Positions 1 to 7,400 of a stretch of DNA of 63,721 nucleotides are shown piece after piece. The stretch is from Clostridiales bacterium (GTDB taxonomy: Bacteria > Bacillota > Clostridia > Christensenellales > DTU072). Under the pieces are notes generated by a model. The model was not told the origin of the DNA, did not search any database, and worked only from the letters and a program-made list of their open reading frames with translations. The position numbers and the translations under genes were made by a program. The first letter of the stretch is position 1. Each line of letters starts with the position of its first letter. Where the stretch lies: positions 1 to 63,721 of the forward strand of contig JAAZJD010000054.1 of NCBI GenBank assembly GCA_012800525.1, written 5' to 3'.

Positions 1-161
1 CCTTTTTTTATTTGCAAAATCGCAGTAATTAATATTGTATAATCTGGGGGAAAATCTGAAAAGCACTTAAATTTGGAAAAAAATTTTAAAAACGCGCCGC
101 AGTTGCACTTAACATTAGACTTAACAACTTGTCTTTATAGCCACATAAAAAGCCTTAAACC

Positions 162-190
162 TTGACTATGCTCTTTTTATAAGTTAAAAT
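162..190 (+). promoter_or_regulatory. Promoter of the nitroreductase gene
   Basis: TTGACT at 162-167 and TAAAAT at 185-190 are separated by 17 bp, close to the housekeeping sigma consensus. A GGAGG ribosome site at 213-217 and the ATG at 228 follow. The rest of 1-227 is AT-rich and non-coding; the T-rich first 12 bases could be the end of an upstream terminator. Confidence 0.7.
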
Positions 191-227
191 ATTAATTGTT
201 ATTTTAGTTTATGGAGGCAGTTATTTT

Positions 228-758
228 ATGGATTTATTTAAAACTATTTATTCAAGGCAAACAGTTAGAGACTTTGATTCTAACGAAACACCTACTCCAG
301 AAGATATTACTATTATCTTACGTGCAGCAATGGCTTCACCCGTTGGAAGGAGTAGATATGAAGATTTGCATTTAACCGTGATCACTGATAAAGAATGGCT
401 AAAAGAAATGTCAAATGTTGTAAATGCGGAAGTACCTTCATCTAGACCCAATGCACCTTTTTATAAAGTTCCAATAATCATTTTGATTTCTAGCAAGCTT
501 GCTGAAAATCCTGCAATTGAATATACAAATGCTGGTTGTGTTGTGCAAAATATGGCGCTTGCAGCAAGAGGGTTAGATCTTGGTAGCGTAATACTTTGGT
601 CTTTTGTTAAACATCTTAAAAAGAGCCCTTCATTGCTTGCTAAACTTGAATTGCCAGAAGGCATGGTTCCAATCATCGGGCTTGGTGTCGGTTATCCCGC
701 TATTCATCAAGAAGTGCAAACTCGCCCAAGACACATAATTAGCGTAAATAAAATTTAA
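228..758 (+). CDS. Nitroreductase family protein
   Basis: A 176-residue protein of the FMN-dependent nitroreductase family, cytosolic NAD(P)H oxidoreductases that reduce nitro compounds, quinones or enones. The N-terminal motif SRQTVRDF (about residues 9-16) is the phosphate/FMN-binding start typical of the family. The central NAGCVVQNMALAARGLDLGS and the late GLGVGYP match the expected dimer and flavin-site regions. Length is normal for the compact subfamily. The start is supported by GGAGG 10 bp upstream and a good promoter. It appears monocistronic, since the next gene has its own -10 box. No neighbour reveals the physiological substrate. Confidence 0.85.
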   Translation: MDLFKTIYSRQTVRDFDSNETPTPEDITIILRAAMASPVGRSRYEDLHLTVITDKEWLKEMSNVVNAEVPSSRPNAPFYKVPIIILISSKLAENPAIEYTNAGCVVQNMALAARGLDLGSVILWSFVKHLKKSPSLLAKLELPEGMVPIIGLGVGYPAIHQEVQTRPRHIISVNKI

Positions 759-770
759 ATATCAACTAAA

Positions 771-803
771 TTGTATATAAAAATATACAAGTAGTGTTAT
801 AAT
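771..803 (+). promoter_or_regulatory. Dyad and -10 element upstream of the AmaP-like gene
   Basis: An inverted repeat (arms TTGTATA and TATACAA, 771-777 and 784-790) sits just upstream of a perfect TATAAT at 798-803. No good -35 lies at 17 bp; TTGTAT at 771 is 21 bp away. This suggests an activator- or alternative-factor-dependent promoter, or an operator. AGGAG at 824-828 serves the ATG at 837. Confidence 0.45.
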
Positions 804-836
804 AACTAATAGAAAACCCTTTTAGGAGAAGAATTT

Positions 837-1715
837 ATGAATAAAAAAATAACAGAAAAAATTATTAGTATTGCCCTATGTGTAGTTAGCCTATTATTTG
901 TACTTTTGCTACTTATCACCACATTTGGTCATATCAAAAATGCTGACTTAGATAATAAAATAGTGAAAGCTTTATTGATTAGCTTAACTGTTGTATTTGG
1001 TATTTTATCTGGTTTTAGTATTGCAATGTCATTTAGAGACACAGAAAAACTAAGCGCTGTTTTGATTTTCAAAGACAAACATAGTGCAACTAAAGCTACG
1101 GTCGCTGTTATGAAAAGGACTGCAGTTAGAGTTTGCAAACCTATTGAAGAAGCAAAAATTAGAAGAGTTCATATCTTTGCAGATGATGTTGGCAATGTAA
1201 AAATGAAAATCGACATAAAAATTTATTCTGACAAAACCGTTGATGTAACTACTAAAGTTAAAGCTACTCTAATAAACACTTTTGAAGAAGTTTTCGGAAT
1301 TGAATTTTCATCAATCGACTTTAGAATCATCAAATCCAAAAATGAGTATTTGCCAAATGATGCCGATGTTGAAAAACGTGTTGAAGCATTAAAGAAAGAA
1401 ATCGTTATGAATAAACCCCTACCAGAAGATATGGAAGAGGCAAAAATTGAAGATTTAGAAGCAGCTAAAGCTGACGATGCTGAAGAAATTACAACAATTG
1501 AAGTTGAGGCTGATGATGCTGAAGAAAACACAGCAGTTGAAGTTGAAGCTGATGATGCTGAAGAAAGTACAACAGTTGAAGTTGAAGCTGATGATGCTGA
1601 AGAAAGTACAACAGTTGAAGTTGAAGCTGATGATGCTGAAGAAGCTGAAGTTCAAGAAGAGGCAACTGAAGAAGAATCTGAAACCAAAGAAGATTCAGAT
1701 AAAGAAGAAAAATAG
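837..1715 (+). CDS. AmaP-like alkaline shock membrane anchor protein with acidic repeat tail
   Basis: A 292-residue membrane protein. Two hydrophobic helices (about residues 9-31 and 44-66) are followed by an Asp23/AmaP-like domain (about 75-170, including the VGNVKMKIDIKIYSDKTV strand region and a VKATLINTFEEVFGIE helix). In Firmicutes AmaP anchors the Asp23 envelope-stress protein to the membrane. Beyond about residue 180 the protein departs from the usual length of roughly 190 residues and carries a very acidic tail, including a 13-residue unit (VEVEADDAEESTT) repeated about four times. The tail probably lies in the cytoplasm and may serve for crowding or partner binding; this is inference. 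No Asp23 partner gene is adjacent. A strong terminator follows. Confidence 0.7.
   Translation: MNKKITEKIISIALCVVSLLFVLLLLITTFGHIKNADLDNKIVKALLISLTVVFGILSGFSIAMSFRDTEKLSAVLIFKDKHSATKATVAVMKRTAVRVCKPIEEAKIRRVHIFADDVGNVKMKIDIKIYSDKTVDVTTKVKATLINTFEEVFGIEFSSIDFRIIKSKNEYLPNDADVEKRVEALKKEIVMNKPLPEDMEEAKIEDLEAAKADDAEEITTIEVEADDAEENTAVEVEADDAEESTTVEVEADDAEESTTVEVEADDAEEAEVQEEATEEESETKEDSDKEEK
1497..1643 (+). repeat. 39-bp in-frame tandem repeat encoding the acidic tail
   Basis: Units begin at 1497, 1536, 1575 and 1614 with period 39 bp (13 codons). Units two and three are identical and the last is truncated. Because the period is a multiple of three, copy-number changes would alter tail length without breaking the frame. 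Confidence 0.9.
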
Positions 1716-1737
1716 TTTTTTTATTATCAAAACGTTC

Positions 1738-1770
1738 AAGGAGTTAGGTTTTTCCTAGCTCCTTTTTTTA
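1738..1770 (+). terminator. Intrinsic terminator after the AmaP-like gene
   Basis: Stem AAGGAGTTAGG (1738-1748) pairs with CCTAGCTCCTT (1754-1764) with one G-T pair and a five-base loop, followed by a T run. It ends the transcript 22 bp after the stop codon. Confidence 0.9.
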
Positions 1771-1847
1771 TTATAAAATCAATACACAAACAAAAATCAA
1801 ATATTTTTGAATTTTTAAAAAATATTTTTATTTTTTCATTTTAGGGG

Positions 1848-1877
1848 TTGAAAAATGGATTTCATTTGTGCTATTAT
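1848..1877 (+). promoter_or_regulatory. Promoter upstream of the DnaE-like gene
   Basis: TTGAAA at 1848-1853 and TATTAT at 1872-1877 are separated by 18 bp. It would give a leader of about 160 nt before the ATG at 2045, or start a short RNA ending at the hairpin near 1988. A second -10-like TATAAT lies at 2014-2019 without a well-placed -35. Confidence 0.5.
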
Positions 1878-1933
1878 TAAATCCCAGCTTAATTTGCAAA
1901 TATTTTAGAAAAATTTATATAAATATACAATTT

Positions 1934-1990
1934 AAAGGCTACAAATAGTGCTATATATTAAATTTATAAAAATAGCAATAGCCTTTTTGA
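1934..1990 (+). terminator. Terminator-like hairpin in the leader of the DnaE-like gene
   Basis: AAAGGCTA (1934-1941) pairs with TAGCCTTT (1979-1986), and inside it TGCTAT (1949-1954) pairs with ATAGCA (1972-1977). The stem is followed by T residues. It lies between the likely promoter (1848-1877) and the start codon, so it could attenuate the gene or end a small RNA of about 100 nt. Confidence 0.5.
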
Positions 1991-2044
1991 AAAAACGTTC
2001 GTGAAAAAGTGTTTATAATAAAAAAATGAAAGGAGAATATAAAA

Positions 2045-4606
2045 ATGGCAGGAAATAATGGATATGTACATTTGCATGTACACAGTGAATTTAGTCAATT
2101 AGAAGGAAGTGCAAAAATTAATGATTTGATTGATGAGGCAAAAAAGCAAAATGCTAAAGCTTTGGCTTTAACTGACACGGGAAATCTTTTTGGATCTTTT
2201 AAATTTTTTAAAGCCTGTGAAGAGGCAAACATAAAAGCTATCATTGGTTGTGAATTTTATATCTATGATAACTCTCACAATAAATATAATCGCATAGTGT
2301 TATTAGCCAAAGATGAAACTGGCTATAAAAACCTATGTAAGTTAAGCAATCCCTCAATCGATGATGTTTCGTATACTGCAAATAATAAAATGGAAAGCAA
2401 CCGTATTTTTATGTTTAAATATAAAGTAGTCTCCAAAATTAAGAAACATTTATGCGATTCTAATATATGCTCGAATTTTAAAATAGATTTAGACACATTA
2501 AAAAATCATAGCAAAGGATTGATTGCTTTGAGCCCAATACTACCTCAATGTGCATTAGGCGCCCTTTCCCTTGAAGAATATGATAATGCTAAAAAATATG
2601 CACTAAAATTAAAATCAATTTTCGATGAAGGCGACTTTTATATCGAACTACAAGATCATAACCTAGAAGAACAAAAACTATTAAATCCAAATTTAATAAA
2701 AATAGCAAATGAAATAGGAGTTAAGTGTGTTGCAACCAATAATATCTACTATGCAAAAAAAAGCGATTCAAAATATCATGATATTTACATGTCTATTAAA
2801 ACGCATAAAAAACTAACTGATAAAGATAGGAAACAACTTCCAAATGATGAGTTTTACCTAAAAACCAAAGAAGAAATGGATGAGATATTCAACTATCATC
2901 TAGAGGCTACTAGCACTCCAAATGAAATTGCAGAAAAATGTAAATTCAAATTTGACTGTAACACCACACGATTTCCCAAATATCAATGCCCTAATAACTT
3001 AAATGCTGGAGAATATCTTAAAAAAATAACCAAAAAAGGTCTTGAAAAAAGATATGGCAAATTAACTAAAGAAATACAGCAAAGAGCAAAAGAGGAGCTT
3101 GATATCATTACAAATTTAGGGATTACAGATTGTATCTTAATCATTTCCGATGTCGTTGATTGGGCTAAAAACAATGGTATTCCCGTAGGACCAGGTAGAG
3201 GACCTAGTGCTTCTAGTATAGTTTTATATGCTTTGGGGGTTGTTGATGTAGATCCTCTAAAATATGGATTGATTTTTGAAAGATTTATTAATAAAAATAC
3301 AATTAAATTCCCTAGTTTTGACATTGATGTTTGCGCCCAAAGATTGCCTGAAGTACAAAATTATATGGTGCAAAAATATGGTAAAAACCATATTTCAAAA
3401 ACTATCAAATTCAAATATATGGGAAAACTAGAGGCTCTTAAAAAAACTGCATCGGTTTTTGATTATCGCGATCTTGGTAAGTTATTAAGACTCTTGCCTA
3501 AAGACACGCCAGGATGTAAAAATCCTAGCCTTAATCAAATATTAAACCCTAACAGCACATATTACATAAAAGAAATAGATGACTTATATAATGAAAATCC
3601 AACACTCAGATTAATCATCAGTGTTGCAGCTAAACTTGAAGGTTCATATTGTTCTTCTATATGTTCATCTATAAAAACTATGATCTACAATCAACCGGTA
3701 ACTGAAATTCTACCTACTTCTGAAAATAGCAAACGTATCTGCACTCAATATGACGATGAAGACCTTAGTATGCTTGGGTTCTTTGGAATTAACTTTTTAC
3801 CTTTAGATACATTAACAGAAGTTAAACTTGTTCATAATATAACTTTAGCAACTAAAGGTATTGATCTAAATTTCGACGATAATAATTATAGTAATTTGGA
3901 AGTATATAAACTAATATCAAATGGTGATACTGAGGGTGTTTTTCAACTAGAAGAGCCTCACTTTCAAAAATTCATGAAAACAATAGAACCCTCTTGTTTT
4001 GAAGAGCTTATTGCAGCCTTTGCACTACATTATCAATGTTTATCTCAGCCAGATTCCACAATAACCAAATATCTTGAAGGTAGAGCTAATCCTAGCAAAA
4101 TTAAATATTTGGATAATAAATTAATAGACATCCTAAAGCCAACAAGAGGTATGATTTTATATCAAGAACAAGTTATGATGATTGTACATAAAATAGCTGG
4201 ATATGATATGGTTAGAGCAAATAACTTTAGGCGGACAATGAGCTTTTTTAATTTAAAAGAAATTGAAAAAGAACGCGAAATATTTATTAATGGATTAAAA
4301 GATGAAAAGGGAAATTTTGTCCTAAATGACAAAGGACTGCCTGAAGTCTTAGGTTGTATTGCAAACGGAATTGATAAAAAAATAGCTGAAGAAATTTTTA
4401 CTCAATTGAAAAAATTGACCCCATATACTTTCACAAAAGCTCATGCTACTGCATATGCTAAGCTTACCTATATCACAGCTTACTATAAAAGCCATTATCC
4501 CCTAGAATTCATGACCGCTGTGTTGAATAATCGCTCAAATAATTCTCGAATTAGAAAATATTTACCATATCTTATAAAAATGGGATTTAATCTCACTTGC
4601 TCTTAA
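2045..4606 (+). CDS. DnaE-like DNA polymerase III alpha homologue, probably catalytically inactive
   Basis: An 853-residue homologue of bacterial replicative polymerase alpha (usual length about 1100-1200). The PHP domain (about 1-280, HLHVHSEFS near the start) and the palm/fingers region (GPGRG, GVFQLE, YQEQVM, TKAHATAYA) align well. The signature PDFDVDF reads PSFDID, so the first catalytic aspartate is Ser424, and the third, in KFDFLGL, is Asn583; only Asp426 remains. The GRGSGAGS, HAGG, RPGP and RRAMGKK motifs are altered, and the PHP motifs TDHGN and ATNDVHY read TDTGN and ATNNIYY. It ends just after the fingers, so the helix-hairpin-helix, clamp-binding and OB-fold regions are absent. 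AGGAG at 2031-2035 supports the start. The frame is intact, which argues for a maintained pseudo-polymerase over simple decay. Its role is unknown. Confidence 0.8.
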   Translation: MAGNNGYVHLHVHSEFSQLEGSAKINDLIDEAKKQNAKALALTDTGNLFGSFKFFKACEEANIKAIIGCEFYIYDNSHNKYNRIVLLAKDETGYKNLCKLSNPSIDDVSYTANNKMESNRIFMFKYKVVSKIKKHLCDSNICSNFKIDLDTLKNHSKGLIALSPILPQCALGALSLEEYDNAKKYALKLKSIFDEGDFYIELQDHNLEEQKLLNPNLIKIANEIGVKCVATNNIYYAKKSDSKYHDIYMSIKTHKKLTDKDRKQLPNDEFYLKTKEEMDEIFNYHLEATSTPNEIAEKCKFKFDCNTTRFPKYQCPNNLNAGEYLKKITKKGLEKRYGKLTKEIQQRAKEELDIITNLGITDCILIISDVVDWAKNNGIPVGPGRGPSASSIVLYALGVVDVDPLKYGLIFERFINKNTIKFPSFDIDVCAQRLPEVQNYMVQKYGKNHISKTIKFKYMGKLEALKKTASVFDYRDLGKLLRLLPKDTPGCKNPSLNQILNPNSTYYIKEIDDLYNENPTLRLIISVAAKLEGSYCSSICSSIKTMIYNQPVTEILPTSENSKRICTQYDDEDLSMLGFFGINFLPLDTLTEVKLVHNITLATKGIDLNFDDNNYSNLEVYKLISNGDTEGVFQLEEPHFQKFMKTIEPSCFEELIAAFALHYQCLSQPDSTITKYLEGRANPSKIKYLDNKLIDILKPTRGMILYQEQVMMIVHKIAGYDMVRANNFRRTMSFFNLKEIEKEREIFINGLKDEKGNFVLNDKGLPEVLGCIANGIDKKIAEEIFTQLKKLTPYTFTKAHATAYAKLTYITAYYKSHYPLEFMTAVLNNRSNNSRIRKYLPYLIKMGFNLTCS

Positions 4607-4610
4607 ACAA

Positions 4611-4640
4611 AAAACGGAGTCGCTTTTGTGACTCCGTTTT
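4611..4640. terminator. Bidirectional terminator between convergent genes
   Basis: AAAACGGAGTC (4611-4621) pairs perfectly with GACTCCGTTTT (4630-4640) around an eight-base loop. It lies between the plus-strand DnaE-like stop and the minus-strand stop at 4659. A-rich and T-rich flanks make it suitable for both directions. Confidence 0.9.
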
Positions 4641-4658
4641 GACTGTTCTAAATTATTG

Positions 4659-6926
4659 TTATTTTTTACGCCTACCAAATAAGCCCTTTTTCTTTTTCTT
4701 ATCTTCTTTAGGTTCTTCTTCAGCTTCTTCAACATTAGTAGTTTCAACTTCTTCTTCAGGCTGGTCTTCTATAGATTCTACTTCTGCATCTCCAGCTACT
4801 ATTTCTTCTTGAACATCTCCTAAGTCTTCAGCAACCATTTCTACTTGCTCTTCTACTATTTCTTCTTGAACATCTTCTAATTCTTCAGCAACTGCTGGTT
4901 CTTCTACTATTTCTTCTTGCGTTTCAGTTTCTTTAGAAGCTGCTGGTTCTTCTACTATTTCTTCCTTAGAATCTTCTGATTCTTCAACAACTGCTGGTTC
5001 TTCTACTATTTCTTCTTGCGTTTCAGTTTCTTTAGAAGCTACTGGTTCTTCCGTGGATTCTTTTTTTACAAATGGTGAAGGCTTACCAAATTTTACTTCA
5101 AATGAACTATCTAAAATTTGTAGACAACTTCCAAAAATCTCTTGTTCAACATCGCTTGGATAAGCACCGCTACCTTTTACATTTGCCAAGAAATTTCTAA
5201 GCTCTACAAATTGCTCTTCTGTAATTTCTTTATCCCTTGAAGCTTGGTCTGCTAAAAATACTAATTGAACTAATCTTTCGCCCTTTTCTCTTTCAATTCT
5301 TTCTGCTTCAGTTTCTTGTGGCTCTTCTACTTCTAGTTTTTTTTTAACCTCTTCTTCTACTACCGGTTCTTCTTCAAGAACAGGCTTTTCTTCTTCTACT
5401 ACCGGTTCTTCTTCAACTACAACAGGCTTTTCTTCAGGTGTAGTTGCGGGAGTTTTAGGGAATTTTACTTCATATGCACTATCTAAAATTTGCAAACAAC
5501 TTGCAAATATTTCTTGTTCAGCATCGCTTGGATAATCGCCGCTATCTTTTGTTGTAGCTAAAAAGCTTCTAAGTTCTACAAATTCCTTTTCTGTAATTTC
5601 TTTATCCCTTGAAGCTTGATCTGCTAAAAATACTAGTTGAACTAATCTTTCACCTTTTTCTCTTTCTTTTCTTTCAGCCTCGGTTTCTTGTGGCTCTTCA
5701 ACTATTTCTTCTGGTTCAGATGCAAATCTAACACTATATGCACCATCTAAGATAATTAAACAGCTTTCAAATATTTCTTGTTCAGCATCACTTGGATAAT
5801 CACCGCTATCTTTTGTTGTAGCCAAAAATGCTCTTAATTCAGCCATTTCTTCCTTGGTGATATTTGGGTCTTTAGAAGCTTGGTCTGCTAAAAATACTAG
5901 TTGTACAAGACGTTCACCAAGACGCCTTTCACGTTCTTCAGCTGTTTCTTGTGGTTCTTCAACAACTACAGGCTCTTCAACTTCTTCAACAACTACAGGT
6001 TCTTCAACAACTGGTTCAGCTCCACGCCAATCTTCTTCTGTAATTGGTTCTTCCTCTACCCATGGTTCCTCTTCTACAAGTGGGATATCTTGAGTTTCTT
6101 CAATTATGAGATTCTCATCTATTTCAGGTGTAGTAACAATTTCTAAAATGTCATTTTGCCCTAGTTTGTTTGCTAGAATATCTTCAATTGCAGCATTTAT
6201 TTCTTCTATATTTTCTTCTACAAACTCGTCATTTATTTCACGGAAAATAATCACATTATTATCTAAAGCATCTTGAAATGCAGAAAAACTTGATTCAAGT
6301 TTTTTATACGCTCTCTTTTGCCTAGCTGAGAAAATAAAATAAAATATTAGATATGCAATCAAAGGTACTATCAATGTGCCGAATACAGGAAGGATATATC
6401 CAAGGACAACTGCTATCTTTTCTAAATGTGCTGGATATTGAAAAAGCAAATTAGCATACCCTAATGCAGATACGCCCCAACAAAGCAATATTGTCAAAAT
6501 GGATAAAAAGTTAAATGAACCCCAACCCGAAGAGTAGTTTGGATTTCCTTTTCTTTCTTCAAGCACTTCATTTTTTGTTATATAATCTGAGGGATAGCCA
6601 GTTTGTTGCTCTAAGAAATTGCCCCATCCGCGACTCACGGTTTCTGGCATTTCTTGAATTCTTTGATTTAACCCAAATACATTTTCTTCATCAATGGTTC
6701 CTGTTGCCTCAACATATGCTGTCGCATCATCTAATTGTTTCTTTAGCTTGCTTGCTCTACCTAAATTTTTCACTATAATTGCTACGATAAAAGCAATTAA
6801 AATTCCTACGACACCAAATATTATTATGTAAACTGCTGGTGCTAAACCTACTTCAAGGTTTAAAAGATTGCCCTCATTAAGCAAAAAATCTCTAAATTTA
6901 TCAACAAATCCCTTCAATGAATCCAT
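4659..6926 (-). CDS. Membrane protein with three copies of a 65-residue unit and acidic linkers
   Basis: A 755-residue protein I cannot name. The N-terminal part has three hydrophobic segments (about residues 29-52, 137-160, 172-198). A long Glu/Pro/Val-rich region then contains three copies of a 65-residue unit at 337-401, 425-489 and 549-613. Each starts GERLVQLVFLADQAS and runs through a helical ELRxFLA segment, a DYPSDAEQEIF motif and LQILD. The C-terminus is highly acidic and ends in a lysine/arginine cluster. The ATG at 6926 is chosen because GGAGAGAGGAG lies just upstream and the promoter's -10 box (6961-6966) excludes the in-frame ATG at 6971. The units may be helical binding modules; this is inference. 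It could be a cytoskeletal or envelope scaffold. Confidence 0.7.
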   Translation of the reverse strand: MDSLKGFVDKFRDFLLNEGNLLNLEVGLAPAVYIIIFGVVGILIAFIVAIIVKNLGRASKLKKQLDDATAYVEATGTIDEENVFGLNQRIQEMPETVSRGWGNFLEQQTGYPSDYITKNEVLEERKGNPNYSSGWGSFNFLSILTILLCWGVSALGYANLLFQYPAHLEKIAVVLGYILPVFGTLIVPLIAYLIFYFIFSARQKRAYKKLESSFSAFQDALDNNVIIFREINDEFVEENIEEINAAIEDILANKLGQNDILEIVTTPEIDENLIIEETQDIPLVEEEPWVEEEPITEEDWRGAEPVVEEPVVVEEVEEPVVVEEPQETAEERERRLGERLVQLVFLADQASKDPNITKEEMAELRAFLATTKDSGDYPSDAEQEIFESCLIILDGAYSVRFASEPEEIVEEPQETEAERKEREKGERLVQLVFLADQASRDKEITEKEFVELRSFLATTKDSGDYPSDAEQEIFASCLQILDSAYEVKFPKTPATTPEEKPVVVEEEPVVEEEKPVLEEEPVVEEEVKKKLEVEEPQETEAERIEREKGERLVQLVFLADQASRDKEITEEQFVELRNFLANVKGSGAYPSDVEQEIFGSCLQILDSSFEVKFGKPSPFVKKESTEEPVASKETETQEEIVEEPAVVEESEDSKEEIVEEPAASKETETQEEIVEEPAVAEELEDVQEEIVEEQVEMVAEDLGDVQEEIVAGDAEVESIEDQPEEEVETTNVEEAEEEPKEDKKKKKGLFGRRKK

Positions 6927-6960
6927 GATTTCTCCTCTCTCCGAAAATGTATATATATTT

Positions 6961-6989
6961 ATTATATACACATACTAACATTTAAGCAA
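6961..6989 (-). promoter_or_regulatory. Promoter of the triple-unit membrane protein
   Basis: On the minus strand TTGCTT (6984-6989) and TATAAT (6961-6966) are 17 bp apart. The expected transcript start near 6954 leaves a leader of about 28 nt to the ATG at 6926. The rest of 6990-7249 is AT-rich and shows nothing recognisable. Confidence 0.75.
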
Positions 6990-7249
6990 GATAAAATTTA
7001 AAAATATATTTTAATATTTTATATATAAGGGAAAAATGACAAAATCAATGTCTTTTTATATTATTTTTATTGAAAAAACGATACTTTTTTGTAAATTTTT
7101 GTTTTGTTTTTAATAGTTTGGTAACTTAAATTTATTATTTTGGATACAAAAGTAGCAAGTTTTGTATATTCATAATCATTTTAAAGATATCAAGTGACCA
7201 AATCAAATTTTAAAAATTTATTTTAGTTAAATTGCTATAAAAATAAAAA

Positions 7250-7380
7250 GGGACTGTTAAGAAACTAAAAAAAATTAAAACAGTTTTTTCTTCATCAAAA
7301 GACAAACACATTGAGAGAAGTGCCATTTTTATATAAGCTGTTTATATGTTGTAGTTATCTAAATGCTTATTAACAGCCCA
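7250..7380. mobile_element. MITE-like hairpin element, copy A
   Basis: A 131-bp element homologous to 50881-51013. The left end (GGGACTGTTAAGAAAC, 7250-7265) and right end (TTATTAACAGCCCA, 7367-7380) are imperfect inverted repeats. The interior shares long identities with copy B, such as GTTTATATGTTGTAGT against ATTTATATGTTGTAGT. Near the left end a nested hairpin (ACTGTT with AACAGT, then T residues) can act as a terminator in either direction. It starts 21 bp beyond the addA stop. No transposase or clear target-site duplication is visible. Confidence 0.65.
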
Positions 7381-7400
7381 GAGTTTCATATCAAAATCTA

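Noticed and set aside
2045-4606. Main replicative DNA polymerase III alpha subunit
   Set aside because: Catalytic aspartates and several core motifs are missing and the protein is about 300 residues short, so it cannot be the working polymerase.
5854-6146. Serine/threonine-rich plus-strand frames inside the triple-unit protein gene
   Set aside because: They are the antisense reading of Glu/Pro/Val-rich codons; no start signals.
6927-6971. Upstream ATG extending the triple-unit protein by 15 residues
   Set aside because: The ATG lies upstream of the -10 box at 6961-6966 and lacks a ribosome site; the ATG at 6926 has GGAGAGAGGAG.
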